This document shows, in pieces, positions 46,237 to 58,552 of a DNA stretch of 64,000 nt. The stretch comes from Crocodylus rhombifer (Eukaryota > Chordata > Crocodylia > Crocodylidae): assembly GCA_038503035.1 (NCBI GenBank), contig JAVSML010021688.1, forward strand, positions 62,001-126,000. Reading direction: 5' to 3'. Each line of letters opens with the position of its first letter. Position 1 is the first letter of the stretch. The position numbers and the translations under genes are program-made. The notes below the pieces were generated by a model that had not been told where the DNA came from, made no database searches, and saw only the letters and a program-made list of their open reading frames with translations.

Positions 46237-47212
46237 AATGCTAATGCATCTAGGAGATGCATTAGCAGGTGCATCACAAATAGGTCCAGGAAGGTGATAC
46301 TTCTCCTCTATGTCATGCTGGTGAGGCTGCAGCTGGAGTACTGCATTCAGTTTTGGGCACCGTACTTCAGGAGGGATGTAGATAACCTTGAGAGGGTCCA
46401 GAGGAGGCTCATGGTTATGGGCACGGGCAACATGCTACCTTAGTCGGGGGGGGGGTGCACATGCTCCCCCAGTGACCAGTCAGCATCCAGGGAATTCCCA
46501 CCCCCCCGAAAAACTCACCAAGTAGGAAGTGGCACTTCCAGAAGTGGCTGCGGCACTACATCTGGTACTCCCACTCCCCGGCTGGTGCTCATGGGGGGCA
46601 CTGGTGTGCCTGCCTGCCTCCCCTGCCCATCACTTAAGTGGGGAGCATGGCTGGTCACATGATGCACCAGTGCTCTCAGGGGGGTGCACATGTAACCCCA
46701 GGCACCCCTACATGTTGCCACTGGTTAGGGCTGCAGGTAAGGCCCTATGAGGAGAGATTAAAGGAGCTGAATCTCTTCAGCCGCTGCAAGAGAAGTTTGA
46801 GAGGTGATCTTGTGGCCATCTTCAGATTCATTGGTGGGGGGGGGCAGCAAGGGATAGGAGATGCTCTGTTTACCAGGGTATCCCTTGGAGTAACTAGGAA
46901 TAACAGCTACAAACTGACAGAGAGCAGATTCAGGTTAGACATCAGGAAGAACTTCTTTACCGTAAGGGTTGCCAGAATATGGAATGGGCTTCCAAGGGAA
47001 GTGGTGCTCTCTTCTACCTCAGGGGTCTTTGAGACTGGACAGGCACCTGGCTGCCTGCCCCTGCCACTCATTGCTTAAGCGGGGAGTGTGGCTGGTCAGG
47101 GGGTGCACCAGGGCTCTCAGGGGGTATACATGCACCTGGGGCAGGGAGTTGGACTCAATGATCTGCTGAGGTCCCTTCTGACCCTAATATCTACAAATTT
47201 ATAAAATCTTCA
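46237..47212 (+). mobile_element. Second CR1 3' fragment with an insertion
   Basis: Resumes in the CR1 C-terminal region (gtgaggctgcagctggagta, 46321), is interrupted at about 46437-46735, then continues with ccctatgaggagagattaaa (46742), the frame …LTESRFRLDIRKNFFTVRVA (46914-46974) and the 3' tail ggactcaatgatctgctgag (47150). The interrupting DNA and a block at 47047-47140 share a roughly 80-bp sequence (cttaagtggggagcatggct at 46633, cttaagcggggagtgtggct at 47076). Confidence 0.8.
46437..46735. repeat. Unclassified GC-rich insert in CR1
   Basis: Bounded by a G run (46445-46454) and a ccactggttag segment. gtgcacatgctccccc on the left and ggggtgcacatgtaacccc on the right are related in inverted fashion. 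Part of it recurs at 47047-47140. Confidence 0.5.
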
Positions 47213-47490
47213 GAAAAGTACCTCTTGGGAGGATGAGGTCCAATGGGCACAAGCTAGTTGAGGGAAAATTTAGGCTGGACATAAGGAAAAACTTTTCCAA
47301 AAGGGTATCTAGAATCTGGAACACACTCCCAGCAGAGGTAGTGCAGTCACTATCCCTGGAGGTGTTTAAGAAGAGGCTGGACACGCACCTCGTTGAGGGA
47401 GTTTGAGCCCACTACCTCCTGCCCGTGGCAGGGGACTGGACTTAATGATCTTAAAGGTCACTTCTGGTCCTGCTATTCTATGATTTCTAC
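47213..47490 (+). mobile_element. Third CR1 3' tail in series
   Basis: aaatttaggctggacataag, ggaacacactcccagcagag, ctatccctggaggtgtttaa and gggactggacttaatgatct, ending ctattctatgattt: a standard CR1 3' end, about 280 bp, in the same orientation as the two pieces before it. Confidence 0.9.
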
Positions 47491-47970
47491 ACTTTAACTA
47501 ATATTACCACACGAGTTAAAGTTTTTAGCTAGAATTAAAAACAGTCTGAAGGGTTGTGAAATAGAAAGAAGCAATTACCAGAAAAGGCTAACAGACAGCT
47601 AAATTGCAGAAGGATAGTTTGAATAGTGAAACATCAAGACCATTAAAAAAAAAAAGAGATGATTGTTAACTCTGTGGTATGGAGAGAGATTAATAGGAAC
47701 CTGGGAGATGACAGAAGTCAGTTGACTCTCTCAGCACTACCTGAATAGAAATGCTGCTGTCTATTCCAGGCAGTTAGTTTTAAAGTTTAGGTGGAGCAGA
47801 ATCAAAGAGAGGGAGGGAGTAATGTGCAACTACACCCATCCTAAATCCCCCCCAGAAGGCTGTAACGAATTCCCAAACTAGCAAGTTACGTAAACACATC
47901 CTGAAGTCAGTCCATATCCAGCAAAGCAGTGAAAAATTTGCTTAACATTAAGCACTTGCAAAATTTCTTG
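47491..47970. other. AT-rich sequence, no gene seen
   Basis: Nothing recognised between the CR1 series and the next miniature element. Confidence 0.5.
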
Positions 47971-47973
47971 ATT

Positions 47974-49619
47974 GGATGCATCCAGACAAGCGCAGTTGTG
48001 CGGTATGTGGTGTCACAGACACGTTTGCAGTACCATATACCACACAGTCCAGTGTTCTCCACATTATAAGAGCACACTGCCCAAGCGTGCATTATGCCTG
48101 TTTCCTGCCCCCCACCCGCCGTGGTTCTTTTCGACTCCTGATGTAGTGAAGTGGGCCCCCCCAATTAGCCACAATGCTAGTTTCCCCACCTGCCTCTGGG
48201 CTCATCACCTACCTGTCTCACCTATCATGCCTTGTTGTGACATAACTATGTTGGTAATTAGACGGGAGGCTACCCATTCTTGCCCCAGTGCCAGGGGGCG
48301 CTATCTGTGGCTCCAGTCCTCCCCTAAACCACAGCCCAAGCCTCGCAGATGGCATCCAGATGACTCAATGCTCCCAGCTTATAGCCAGACCAAGCTTAGG
48401 CCTCGTTGTCAGGCTTCAGACGCACTCACATTCATACAGCCCTCCTTTCAGCAGGACACTGCACACTCCACCCCCTCTCACAGGGTCTCTTTCACACCTC
48501 GACAACTTGTTCTGCCTTGCTCCCTCTTAGAGCGGGCCCCTTAGGCTATAGGCTTTAGCTAGCTTATACCTTGGGTGGCAGACGTACAGTCTTTTGACCT
48601 TCACCAGGGTAGTGGCCAGCCAATTACCCAACAAGGTTGTAAGCTTGCCATGACCCCTTCCAAAGCAACTCTATACCCTCACCCACACACATACTGGGCT
48701 CCCAGCCCTCTGGGTTTCCCTCCTTCACTGGTACTCCACCTCCACCCCCTCACTGGGGCTCCACATCTCCAACCCCTCACACTAGGGCTACACATCTCCA
48801 CCCCCTCCCTGGGCTTCTCATTTCCTTGGGGTCTTGCACCCCACAGCACTCAGGTGGCCACAGCCGTGTCTGCCCACCCACAGCTACTTCTGATGTTAAA
48901 TGACCCACCTGAAGGTGGGGGCTGGGCTTAAGGCACTCCGACCCACCTTTCACTGGGGTGGTAACTGGCCTGGCATTTCCTGGGGGCTCCCGTGCCACTG
49001 AGATCCCCACCAGGCCACACACTCCCAGCAGGATGCAGTTTTAGGTCATGCCCAGGACCAGGAGCCACCTGACCATCCCCTACAGCTCCTGCCCTTTCCT
49101 TCAGGTTGTTGCATGCAGCCTTGCAGCCAGGCAACATTACTGCCAGGCCTGCCAGTAGGGAACTGCTCTTTTTATATAGGTGACCAGAGATCTAAAATGG
49201 CCACTGCAATCAAGCACCTGCTGGCTGCTTGGCTCAACTCTTAAAGTGGTGTGCACCAACAGTACCCTGCCACACTCGATATCTAGGGGTCAAAAAACCC
49301 CCATGGATTAAAAAAAAAGAAGGGCATAGTGCATGCTCGACCAGCGCATGCTGCTGAAAAGTGAAGTTGGGCTGCCTGGAGCTGTGCTGTAGGTGCCAGC
49401 CAGGCTCCACATGGCAGAATAACCACAGCTGCAGCCCCAGGAGGTCCCCAGGACCCCAGGTAAAGCTACTGGGGCCAGCACAGCCCCAGCTTCCCCTACC
49501 CCACACAAGGCAACTTACCGCATGCCAAAGCACGCATGGCATGCGCGTTCCCTGGGGACCAGTCACTGTGATGACTTGACTCCAGGGAACCAAACATCCA
49601 TGCATATCAGGATGCACCC
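47974..49619 (+). mobile_element. Family C miniature TIR element, interrupted by an LTR
   Basis: Left end ggatgcatccagacaagcgc, right end catgcatatcaggatgcaccc, flanked by att on both sides (47971-47973 and 49620-49622). Without the LTR it is about 510 bp. The body (gccccaggaggtccccagga, gtaaagctactggggccagc) is shared with 52791-55566 and, in reverse, 8990-9441. The LTR at 48142-49274 interrupts it and is therefore younger. Confidence 0.75.
48142..49274 (-). mobile_element. Solo LTR, family A
   Basis: Begins tgtagtgaag and ends ctgccaca. Homologous along its length to 3275-4165, but with about 240 bp more. On the minus strand it starts tgtggcagggtactg, with a TATA-like tatataaa at 49178-49171. 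Right flank ctcga; left flank ctcctga, which is the same site with a 2-bp insertion. This fits a 5-bp duplication of the host element's ctcga. It contains gccagggggcgctatct (48289-48305), close to the CTCF core motif. No internal region. Confidence 0.75.
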
Positions 49620-49675
49620 ATTAATTTTAATTGAAGTCACTGGAGAGAAGCCAAATGGCAAGCAACACACCTGAA

Positions 49676-49875
49676 TGGTTATAGTGCTGGTTGGTGGCTC
49701 CAGAGACCTGGATCTAATTCTCTGTTTTGCAAGAAACTTTGTAAAAATCTTGGCAGAGCACTAAATTTCTCTTTGCTTCCATGCCTATGCTGTGAAATGA
49801 GAATAATAGTGCTTCACTTTCTCCCAAGGTGTTGTAAGGATAAATACATGAAAGAATGTGAAACCCTTAGAAAGA
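49676..49875 (+). mobile_element. MIR SINE
   Basis: Follows the MIR consensus in order: ggttatagtgctggtt, gagacctggatctaattctc, aaatttctctttgcttccat, ctgtgaaatgagaataatag, ggtgttgtaaggataaatac and atgtgaaaccctta. Promoter head and core are both recognisable. A very old amniote tRNA-derived SINE. Confidence 0.75.
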
Positions 49876-52790
49876 CCGGAATCACCTCCTTAAGACAGAT
49901 AGACATGCATTGCTTAGTAGAACTAGCTGGTTTGCTGAATCAATACTTTATTCACCTATTTAAGCCCTATTCGTTTGCATGCTTAAGTGTTTTGATGAAT
50001 TAATAGTATAGTTCCATTTCGCAACTGTTCACAATCTAAATATAAACAAAAATTGCTCATATGCTATGTGCAATATTAGCAATATGCCCAATCCAAGAAT
50101 CCACTTCCTTCTGCATCATTCTGCAGTATCTATGGAAAGTACTTAATCAGAAATGACAGAATTATAACCTAGGTTGTATAGGCTTTTAGCCTTTCATTGG
50201 AAGCAAATATCCACACAAATACCTTAAGGGTGTATTGTATAATAATTTATTAAACAGGGCATCCCACTGATTTCAAACCATTTCAAAATTGATGACACAG
50301 GTATTATTTTCAATGTACTGCTTGTAATATAGATAGATAATAATAAAGGAAAATTGTGATCACTTCTTTAAAGCAGCTTTCAACACAATCATTGCCAGAC
50401 AAAACGGAATAGTTATTTTTAATAAATACATTTTGCCCTCACAGTACCTTTTTATAACAAATATAATATTCCAACCACATTTGGAAAAAGAACAGCTCTT
50501 TAACCTGAATAAACTGGAAAATCAATACATAAACAAGCCAGGCAGTACATACCAGTGAAACTGGAGTGAAATATCAGAATACTTAATACCCTGTCAGTGG
50601 AGGCCATGTGATGTTTTCTGGAGCAATCCCCAATGCAATGTGACTATCACATCAGATTAGGATACCTTAACAGTTTCTGATGTGAACACACTGCATTAGA
50701 AATTTGAGAGAGAGAGAGAGAGTTGGTTCTCAGTTCTTAGGTTATATATCCACTGCTTTCCAGAGAAAACTGTTACTTGTAAAAAAAATGAGGTCAAAAT
50801 AGGAAGTGGAGTAAATTATTTTATACCAGCAATTAAACAGTCCAGGCCTAGTATTCAATATCAGCTCTAGACACATACACAATGCACTTAACCATCAGTA
50901 ACTGAATATGCATCAAAATGCCTTTTGATAGTTTAATGGTTTTAGTATTTTATTTGTTCTTACAAAAACTGTTTTTACATAATTATATAAGCATGTTAAA
51001 TATTGGTATCTGATTATATGCAACTATTAACACAAAGTAATTAGTACAGGGTTATTATGAAGCATAAGGTGTTCAGAAACTATAGCTAAGGATTTCAGTG
51101 ACATAACGTGCCTTCATTTTGTGTACCCTACCTGAGTTGACTTAAAGGAACTATATTTGTAGAAAAGGGCTGGAAAGTATATAAAACTAAAGCTTATTTA
51201 AAACTAAAGGTCTCTTAGTTTGGACAGCTCAATATGGAGACAAGAAGTGCTAACAGGCTTGATCAAAGTAAGAGTATGTTTTAAATTTATAAATATGGCT
51301 TTCTGTCCAGATGAACTGCTCAGCACATGGATTGTATGTGTGTATAAATGGCAGCCATGTAATCTGCAGATTTAGGCGTCCCTAAGTGCTCATTAACATA
51401 ATAGACAATTACGTTATATTAGGTAAATTTAAAAAACACAGCTTTCTAAGTCCCTAATTACACATTTACATGATAGACCAAGTAAATAATGTGTTTCAAA
51501 AGTCCTTACTTTTGAGTTGACTTGTAAATATTATTCAGTTTGTAAACATATATTTGACAGAATCCATAATATTACTCAGATTTTCTATGCATGCATTTGG
51601 GACATTTATATCTTTTGGAGCTAATCCATATATATTTTTATAATTTTAAAAAATGGTTTATTTTTATGCCCTCAAACCTTTAATTATTGGTGTCACTACA
51701 TTTTTTATAGCTGAGATACAAACATCTGAAAATGGTTGTTAATTAAAATGTTAAATAAATATCTTAAAGTTCTTATTTATTAGTCATGGGCGTGAACAAT
51801 CTCCAGATGAGAATACCTTATTTATTGGTGGAAAATAAATACTGGTTAGATTCATAAACCAGGCCAAGATGCTAATATTTGAAACCAGCTTCCTGGATTT
51901 AAAGGTGGGCAGACAAACTATTGTCTAAAATTAGACAGTTTATAGATGGGTATAAATTCTTGAGCTATGATCCATCTTTATTCATGCATGTAGGTTCTAA
52001 ATACTCCCATTAGGTATCACCAGTTTTTGTTTAAAATTGTTTAGTGGCATTGTTTTGGTCAGTTATTTTGGAGGGGAGTAAGGTATTGGAAAGTGATCCC
52101 AGGCTGGCCACAAGATGACATTTGGTATCCTACAAAATATCAGCTGGGTCCTATAGTTCCTATAGTACTTTGACAAGTCTGACTTTCAGTCCCAGAGGGC
52201 TACAACATTTTTAAAGTGATAGTTTACATTTAAAATGGACTTTTCAAATAGTTCATCAATAATCATAACAACAGTATAACTGGAAGGTTTTCAACAAAAA
52301 TGGAAATTTTTAAAGTATTCTGACCTGGCCTCACTCTTCCCACTGAAGTCAACAGGGCATTTTTCACAGACTTCAAATCAGAACAGAGTGGGCTTTGGGA
52401 AAATCTGACCCCACAGTTTTATTCATAAATAGAGCTGACTAAATAACAGACAAATTAATGTATCAAAATACTTATTCTTTCCTATAGTGGAACAGCCAAA
52501 TACCCTCTGAGCAGCTAAGAGATGTTGTAAGTCAGTGTAACCAGCAACTAGAGTGTTTTCAGTGAGTCAGAGAATCCTCAGGTAGCACAGAGCTATTACA
52601 GCATTCCCTGGGATAAATTCTCTCTAGATTCCTATCCCTACCAGAACAGGAATATTTAGGATGTCTCTACACTTCCACATGTCTCTACCTGCTATATAAT
52701 TGGTCTAATAAAAAATATCACCAAAAAAGTCCTTAATACTTCCACATTTCCTGGACCATTGTGACTACAACACTACCCCAATCCTACTAC
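49876..52790. other. AT-rich stretch, no gene seen
   Basis: About 2.9 kb, the longest quiet block of the window. Only a (ga)n tract (50706-50722) and A/T runs. No recognisable repeat, RNA gene or coding frame. Confidence 0.5.
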
Positions 52791-54114
52791 GTGTGTACAT
52801 CCAGATAAGCGTGCACACGTGGTTTGCAGCACCACAGACCCATCTACAACACCATAAAACACATGTGCCACACATGCACACATTCATCACACTGCTAAAT
52901 TTGCAGCATGGGGGCGGGGTGCAGACACCAGGAAATCCTAGCATCAAAAAAATACAATGGCAGAAAAAAGTGGGGCAGTGCACATGGCGGCCATGCGCAC
53001 CACCTAAAACCAGAACCTGGCCAGCCAGAGCCACATTCTGGTTTCCAGCCAGGCTGTCTGCCTAGATTGCTACTGCTGGAGCCCCAGGAGGCCCCCAGGA
53101 TCCCAAGTAAGGCTGTCGGGGCCAGCTCTGTGTCAGAGCTGTGTTCCTGGGGAACCCTGGCACAGTACCCAGCCTGTCTGACTCTCCACCCTCCCCCCCC
53201 CACACACACACCTCTGCCTAAAACAGAACTGATCAGAAGACGGACTTACAAAAGACAATGAAGATGCAGTGAGAGACACACCTAAATCCTTCTGGATAAG
53301 GGTGACAGGATTAAAGCAACTGTCCTAGGCTCATTTGCATCAGAGATGGGAAAGGGAGGCACCTCCATTAGCATTCAGAATGGGGAACAGAGATTCCAAG
53401 GCAAGGACTGCACTGAACTCTGGGACTGGAGAAGCAGGGGAGCTCTGCATGATGGGGAATCTCTGCTCCAAATTCTAGTCACCCCATGTCTGTACACACC
53501 CAGCTCAGCATTTATCAGACCAATTCTAGTAATGCTCCTTTCCTGGCACCCAAAACACTTAATCTGCCTGTCTGTATTGTGAGCTCCCCCAGAGTAATGC
53601 CACCCATAGCCAGGAGTGATCAGTTCCTATTATCCAGCATACGAACCATCGCTTACCCATAAAGAAACCTAGTGTTCTCCCTTGAGCCATGTTAGCTCCC
53701 TACTAAAACCCCTATCCAAGCTGAAGTGTCTGTCCTGGTGCTTGGATCCAAACTCTGCACCAGTTTCACTTCCCTGCCTGGAACACCTTCACTGGCCCTG
53801 CTGAGGGCTCTGCCTGCCTGCAAGCTCCAGCAAACACCTGGGAACCTCGACCGGTTCAAGCTTCGCTGAGTGGTGAGGCCCCAACTTTTTCTCTCCCTCT
53901 TACTCCAGGCACAGCTTTCTAAACCTGACTTTTGCTGATCAAACTTGAGCTAGACTTCCCCAAATACCCAATTGAAACTGTATAATATTGTAACTGCTTT
54001 GTTTGTTTGTCTCTCCTTCTACGGCTATTACTTCTAATGTCATTTTAAGTTTCATATACCTCGCAATAAAATAACTTTTGTGGTCAAGCTGGTTGCCATA
54101 CTTTCTCTGAACTA

Positions 54115-54845
54115 GGGTGGTGCAAAGCTTCGGTCCCTGATTCGATTTGGTGGAGATTAGGTCCTATTTGGTGGCTGAATCTCCAAATCCAAATCAAATC
54201 AGGAGACCCTTTAATCTCTCTGATTCGAATCGGAACGCTTCGAATTGATTTGCATAGATTTGGAAAGATTTCATGATTTGGACATAGACACAGCTTTAAA
54301 TGTTTTTTCTATATACCTCAAGGTACCAGGTGACTTGTGAATGCTGTGATGGTGGGGTGCATGGAAAGTCCCACAGAAGCACAGGGCCCTTGGCAGCAGA
54401 CCCGGAAGTGGACCAGAAGTACTTCCAGTCCACTTCTGGGTCCGCTGCGGAGCGTGTGCCCCCCGCCACGGATCCCATAGCTCAGCAACTGGTGCCCCTT
54501 GGGTCTGGGTGCCCCCCATGGATGACTGCTGAGCTCTCCCATATGCTCAGCGGCTGACCCAAAAGTAAACTGGAAAACTTCACTGGGCCTTCTGTGGGAT
54601 GCTCCATCTGCCCCAGCATTGCAGTATTCATGAGCTGTGCCTGGCATCTTGAGGTATGTAGAAAAAAACATTTAAAGCTGTGTCTATGTCTGAATCACTG
54701 ATTCTCTGAATCAGCACTGAATCTTCAGATTTGGCCAAATCAAATCAAGGACAGTGATCTGAATCAAGAAATCGAGTCACTGTCCCCAGTTCAAGCCCAA
54801 TCCAAATCCAAATCCAAATCAAATATGGCCCGTTTCACACACCCC
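54115..54845. mobile_element. Family G TIR element with long inverted arms
   Basis: Flanked by TA (54113-54114 and 54846-54847). Ends gggtggtgcaaag and (reverse complement) ggggtgtgtgaaa. The arms are long imperfect inverted repeats of about 250 bp: catagacacagctttaaatg at 54281 against the reverse complement of catttaaagctgtgtctatg at 54668, and atacctcaaggtaccaggtg against the cctggcatcttgaggtat block. Mirror-image frames read inwards from both arms. The frames at 54300 and 54318 are therefore one sequence seen twice, not two genes. Confidence 0.75.
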
Positions 54846-54992
54846 TACTCATTTATTCTTCCTTCTCCTCAACCTCCTCATTTGCTCTGCGACAACACTT
54901 CTTTTACCTAAGCCAAAGATCCCTGTAAAGCCCAAAATCCAGTGAGGTTTGCTCATCAAGGGACAATTGGAACAAGAGATTGGGAAGTGCTG

Positions 54993-55205
54993 AGCCGGGG
55001 CACATGAGGATGTCAGCTGGAAGTACTGAGTAACCTGGCCTGACTCAGATGTGCTCTGTTAATCTGTGTGCTTGTGTCTGACTGCATTTTATTGTTGTCC
55101 TGCTGAATTGAGTCTGTGCCATATGAGGGTGTCAGCTGGAAGTGCAGAGTAACCTGGCTTGACAGATGTACTCCGTTAACCTGTGGGTGTGTGTATGTGT
55201 TCCAC
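54993..55205. repeat. Tandem duplication inside the LTR-like insertion
   Basis: catgaggatgtcagctggaa then gtactgagtaacctggcctgac (55004) recurs as catatgagggtgtcagctgg then aagtgcagagtaacctggcttgac (55121), followed in both by agatgt.ctc.gttaa.ctgtg. Period about 115 bp. Confidence 0.85.
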
Positions 55206-55566
55206 TGATTCAGTGGCTGGAGAAACCCAGCCCCATTGAAACTAGACTCTCTAAGGTGGCCCCATTGGGCGTGAGGGCTTGGAGAAGAGAGAGAGAGCTC
55301 CATATACAAACACAAGTGACACAAGCAGCACATTGCTAGAATTAGAGACCCCAGAAATGTACCCCCAGTAAATGAGTGCACCGCAAAGGGATGGGCAAAT
55401 CTGGTAACAGCTGGACCCAGCCTCCTTTACCCCACCCAGAGCAACTTGCAGTGTGCTAGAGCACATGTGCAGGGTATTCCCCAGTGACAAGTAGCAGCAG
55501 CACAAGTATGTGCCGCTGCTATTTGCTCCCAAGGAAATGCACATATGCGTTCATCTGGATGCACCC

Positions 55567-57166
55567 TGTGGAGTTATTGGCAACTGCAGCAAATTAGGTC
55601 ATCCCTTAGGTTTTTCAAATTTGTACTGTAGGACTAGACTGGCACCAGAATGATTCTGGGCTGGGGTAAACATAAAGATGACTGAATTTACCCTTGCATA
55701 TATATATGTTGATCAAAAGATAAGCCAAGAGCAGCTCAGGATATGAGGCTCTGTTTGTTGTGAACAGCATGCTGATCACTTAGTATTTGAGTGGGCTGGC
55801 TGTAATGCAGTAGAAAGGAATCTCTAAGAAATAAGGAAGAAAGAAAAATGAAAAGGGACATGTGGTAGATAAACAAGGAAGGCAAACAAATGAAAAACAT
55901 AAGATGAAAGAAACAAAATGTGAGCAATATTAGGTAGAGTGTGAACATGATGCATTGGGATTTAACTCTGCAGCTTCCATTAATGTGATATTAATGTGAA
56001 ATGGGACTTTGTAGCTAAATCCCTGTGCACCACTCTGAAGATTTAGCTTTTCAGAAAAAGAAAAAGAAAAAAAATAACTAAAACCGAAGAACAAAAGACA
56101 GGACGCAAGAAAACTATGAATAAAGGGACTATGAGATTCATAAGGAGGGAGAAGAAATTAAAATGATAGGTATTTGAAGATGGACTAGGACACAGTCTGA
56201 AGTAATCTTCATCTAACTTGTTCTGAAAATAAATATGTTGTCAATACAGATGTTTAGAGGAAAAAAAAAATCAGTCGCTAAAGGTTGTAACAGTGAAAAA
56301 TATATGGAAGTGATGTGCTCTCAGTGGAAATAACATATATATCAGGAGGAGTGAAAATCTTATTTTACCTGCATCAATGTTATTATCTTAGTGTTTTCAC
56401 TGTCTCAGCAGAACAGAGTCTGTTAAGAGAATTTATCTTCAGCATACTCTGTGGTATATCAGGAATGTTTCAGCATTAGGGCCTTGTTACACATTACTTT
56501 TAGGTGGTGCCTGGAGCCCTTAACCCCTGGTTTGTCCACACATTAACATCTGAAACTTGTTTTAAGCACATGCTAGGTGGCTTAATGTTTTGCCACTCTA
56601 GGGCAACTTTATCTCTGATCTGTGTCACCCAGTTTGTGCTCTGTTAATGCGTGGCCACTCTGCACGGATTAGCACCCCCCCTAAATTGCAGTCAACTCCC
56701 CCACACCCTCTGCTTCTGTGTAGACATATTTTCTACCCTCTGAACTCTACTACCCAGGGGGCAGTTCTGGAACCAAGCCAACTTCCCTTCCTGCCCCTGG
56801 AGGTTCAACCTTCCCATCCCCAGAGGTGCAACCCTGTATAAACAGACAGCACTTTGCAGCTAGCAACTTCCTTCATTTTACCACGCTTTCCCCACCCTTA
56901 TTTCCTTTCCACCTTCCATTTCATTACCTACCCAGATACCAGTAATTTTTTGCCTCCCGGCTTCATGTTTCCACCCCCTCCCCCACTCCAACCCATCTCT
57001 CATGCACCCCCCCCTAGAGCAGGGATAGAAGTCTGTCCTGGCTCACCAGCCCTGTAGTGGCAGCTCACAGCTGTAGCTCCTAGTTAGGTCCCTGCTTGCC
57101 AACCCTCTAGTGACAAACCACACCTGTGCAGGTGGGGGCAGTCAGAGAATGTTTTTTATCCTTTGG
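55567..57166. other. AT-rich and C-rich sequence, no gene seen
   Basis: 55736-56350 is AT- and A-rich. 56640-57060 is pyrimidine-rich with C runs. Short frames (64-70 codons) lack domains. No element recognised. Confidence 0.45.
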
Positions 57167-57367
57167 GGCCATGTCTGCACAAGATGCTGTTTGTGCAGTA
57201 GCCTGATACTACTGTGCAGTAGCACTGCATGGCAAAAATTGTGTGCAACACTACTTCACAGTAGTATTAGGCTACTGCACAGTAGCATCACAAAAAAAGG
57301 TGTTAGTTGGTGCTACTGCACAGTAATTTGGGTTACTGGGCAGTCAGTGTCTTGTGTAGACATAGCC
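57167..57367. mobile_element. Family E miniature TIR element, 201 bp
   Basis: Left end ggccatgtctgcacaag and right end (reverse complement ggctatgtctacacaag) agree at 15 of 17 bases. The interior is built from repeated tactgtgcagtagc / gctactgcacagtagc palindromic units. No coding capacity and no clear target duplication. Confidence 0.8.
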
Positions 57368-57589
57368 AATATGTTATTATTTCAAACTCTAGATAGCACT
57401 AACACCATCAACATTTGAGAAGTTCTAAGTGCAATGTGTAACAAGGCTCTTAGTGAGGTAGTTTAAGAACAATAGCCTTGAACATCTGGAAATGCTCCTT
57501 TGAAATTCAGCACTCTCTACATGGGATCATTAACATAAGATGCTTTTCTGTAATGTAAAGGTGAGTAAAAATAAGACAGCATGTTCATA

Positions 57590-57875
57590 TAGCACTTTGT
57601 TGTATAGAATCCTTGTTCACACATACATTCATTCCCCATACAAATCAATTCTTACAAGGGTAATAAGTAACTAGTGAGAGATTTCCATCCGTGTATCTCA
57701 GTGTGCCTTGAAAGTGCACATAAATATAATTTTCCCTGTTTTGCAGATGAGAGAACTGAGGCCCAAAGAATAAAAGACTTATTGAAGATCACAGTTATTC
57801 AATGGCAAAACTGAGAACTCCCCAATCTATAGAGATGCCAGTTTGGGAGCTCAGGCCCCTAAGCTTCAGACTTAA
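57590..57875 (-). mobile_element. MIR SINE, antisense
   Basis: The plus strand reads the reverse complement of MIR: atagcactttgttgta, ccctgttttgcagatgagag, aactgaggcccaaagaat, then the agatcacagttattcaatgg and caaaactgagaactcc region. Matches the conserved gatgaggaaactgaggc core. Confidence 0.75.
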
Positions 57876-58552
57876 GGACCTGGTGCAACTCTTCTGTTTC
57901 CCTGGAAGTAAAATCAGGCTGAGGACCATGTTTTTTCTTGTAGTGTACCAAGCACACTGGCCCCAAACAAGTTAATATGCATGTAGGCTGCATAGACAGC
58001 AGAAGCTTTGAGTACATTAACTCAAAACCAGTAAAATATTGACTCACTGCAATGTAACACCTCAGAGAAAATCTTTGTTTATTTATATTGTTTAGAGATC
58101 AATATTCTCCACTGACATTAAAATTAATCCTGAAACTTTAAAGTTGAATTTGATTCACTGATTTCGACTGCTGTCTTTCTAATTGATATTCAATATCAGA
58201 TATGACATCAGACGTGCAGATACAATGAAGTAAACAAGATGCCCAGTTATAATTTCACATAAAAATCTGAATAATTGAGACCAGACAGTCAGATACAATC
58301 CTATTGTAGTTCAGCATTAATAAAAATTAACAATTAAAAAATCTAGAAGGCTAATTTGTATAACTGGCCATGCAAATTAAAGATTCTTATTCATCTTAAC
58401 CTCATTTGTTCAGGAGTTCTTATGGATAACTGAAAACACTGTACACGTATTCATTCATTGCTTCAGGTTACACATTCTCATGATATATTTGTATAATTTA
58501 GGTGTACTGAGACATAAGAATGCACAGCTTGAATCTGTGTGTGATACACATT
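57876..58552. other. AT-rich sequence, no gene seen
   Basis: Nothing recognised. Confidence 0.5.

Larger units (their letters stand above)
53129..55409 (+). mobile_element. LTR-like insertion, itself interrupted
   Basis: Begins tgtgtcagagctg, ends atctggtaaca. Flanks gctc and gctg, with the surrounding agct shared, fit a 4-5 bp target duplication. A polyadenylation signal caataaaataac lies at 54064. After removal of the TA-flanked element (54115-54845) it is about 1.55 kb with no gag or pol motif, so it is probably a solo LTR. A segment of about 115 bp near 55000 is duplicated in tandem. Confidence 0.5.
52791..55566 (+). mobile_element. Family C miniature TIR element with a nested LTR
   Basis: The left end gtgtacatccagataagc corresponds to ggatgcatccagacaagc of the 47974 copy; the right end is catctggatgcaccc. 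Its own sequence is 52791-53128 and 55410-55566. gccccaggaggcccccagga and aagtaaggctgtcggggcca lie left of the insertion, and cagcctcctttaccccaccc right of it. These are contiguous in the uninterrupted copy. Confidence 0.7.

Noticed and set aside
54300..54671. Two convergent frames with similar N-termini, at first sight a duplicated small gene
   Set aside because: They are the same sequence read from the two inverted arms of one TIR element.
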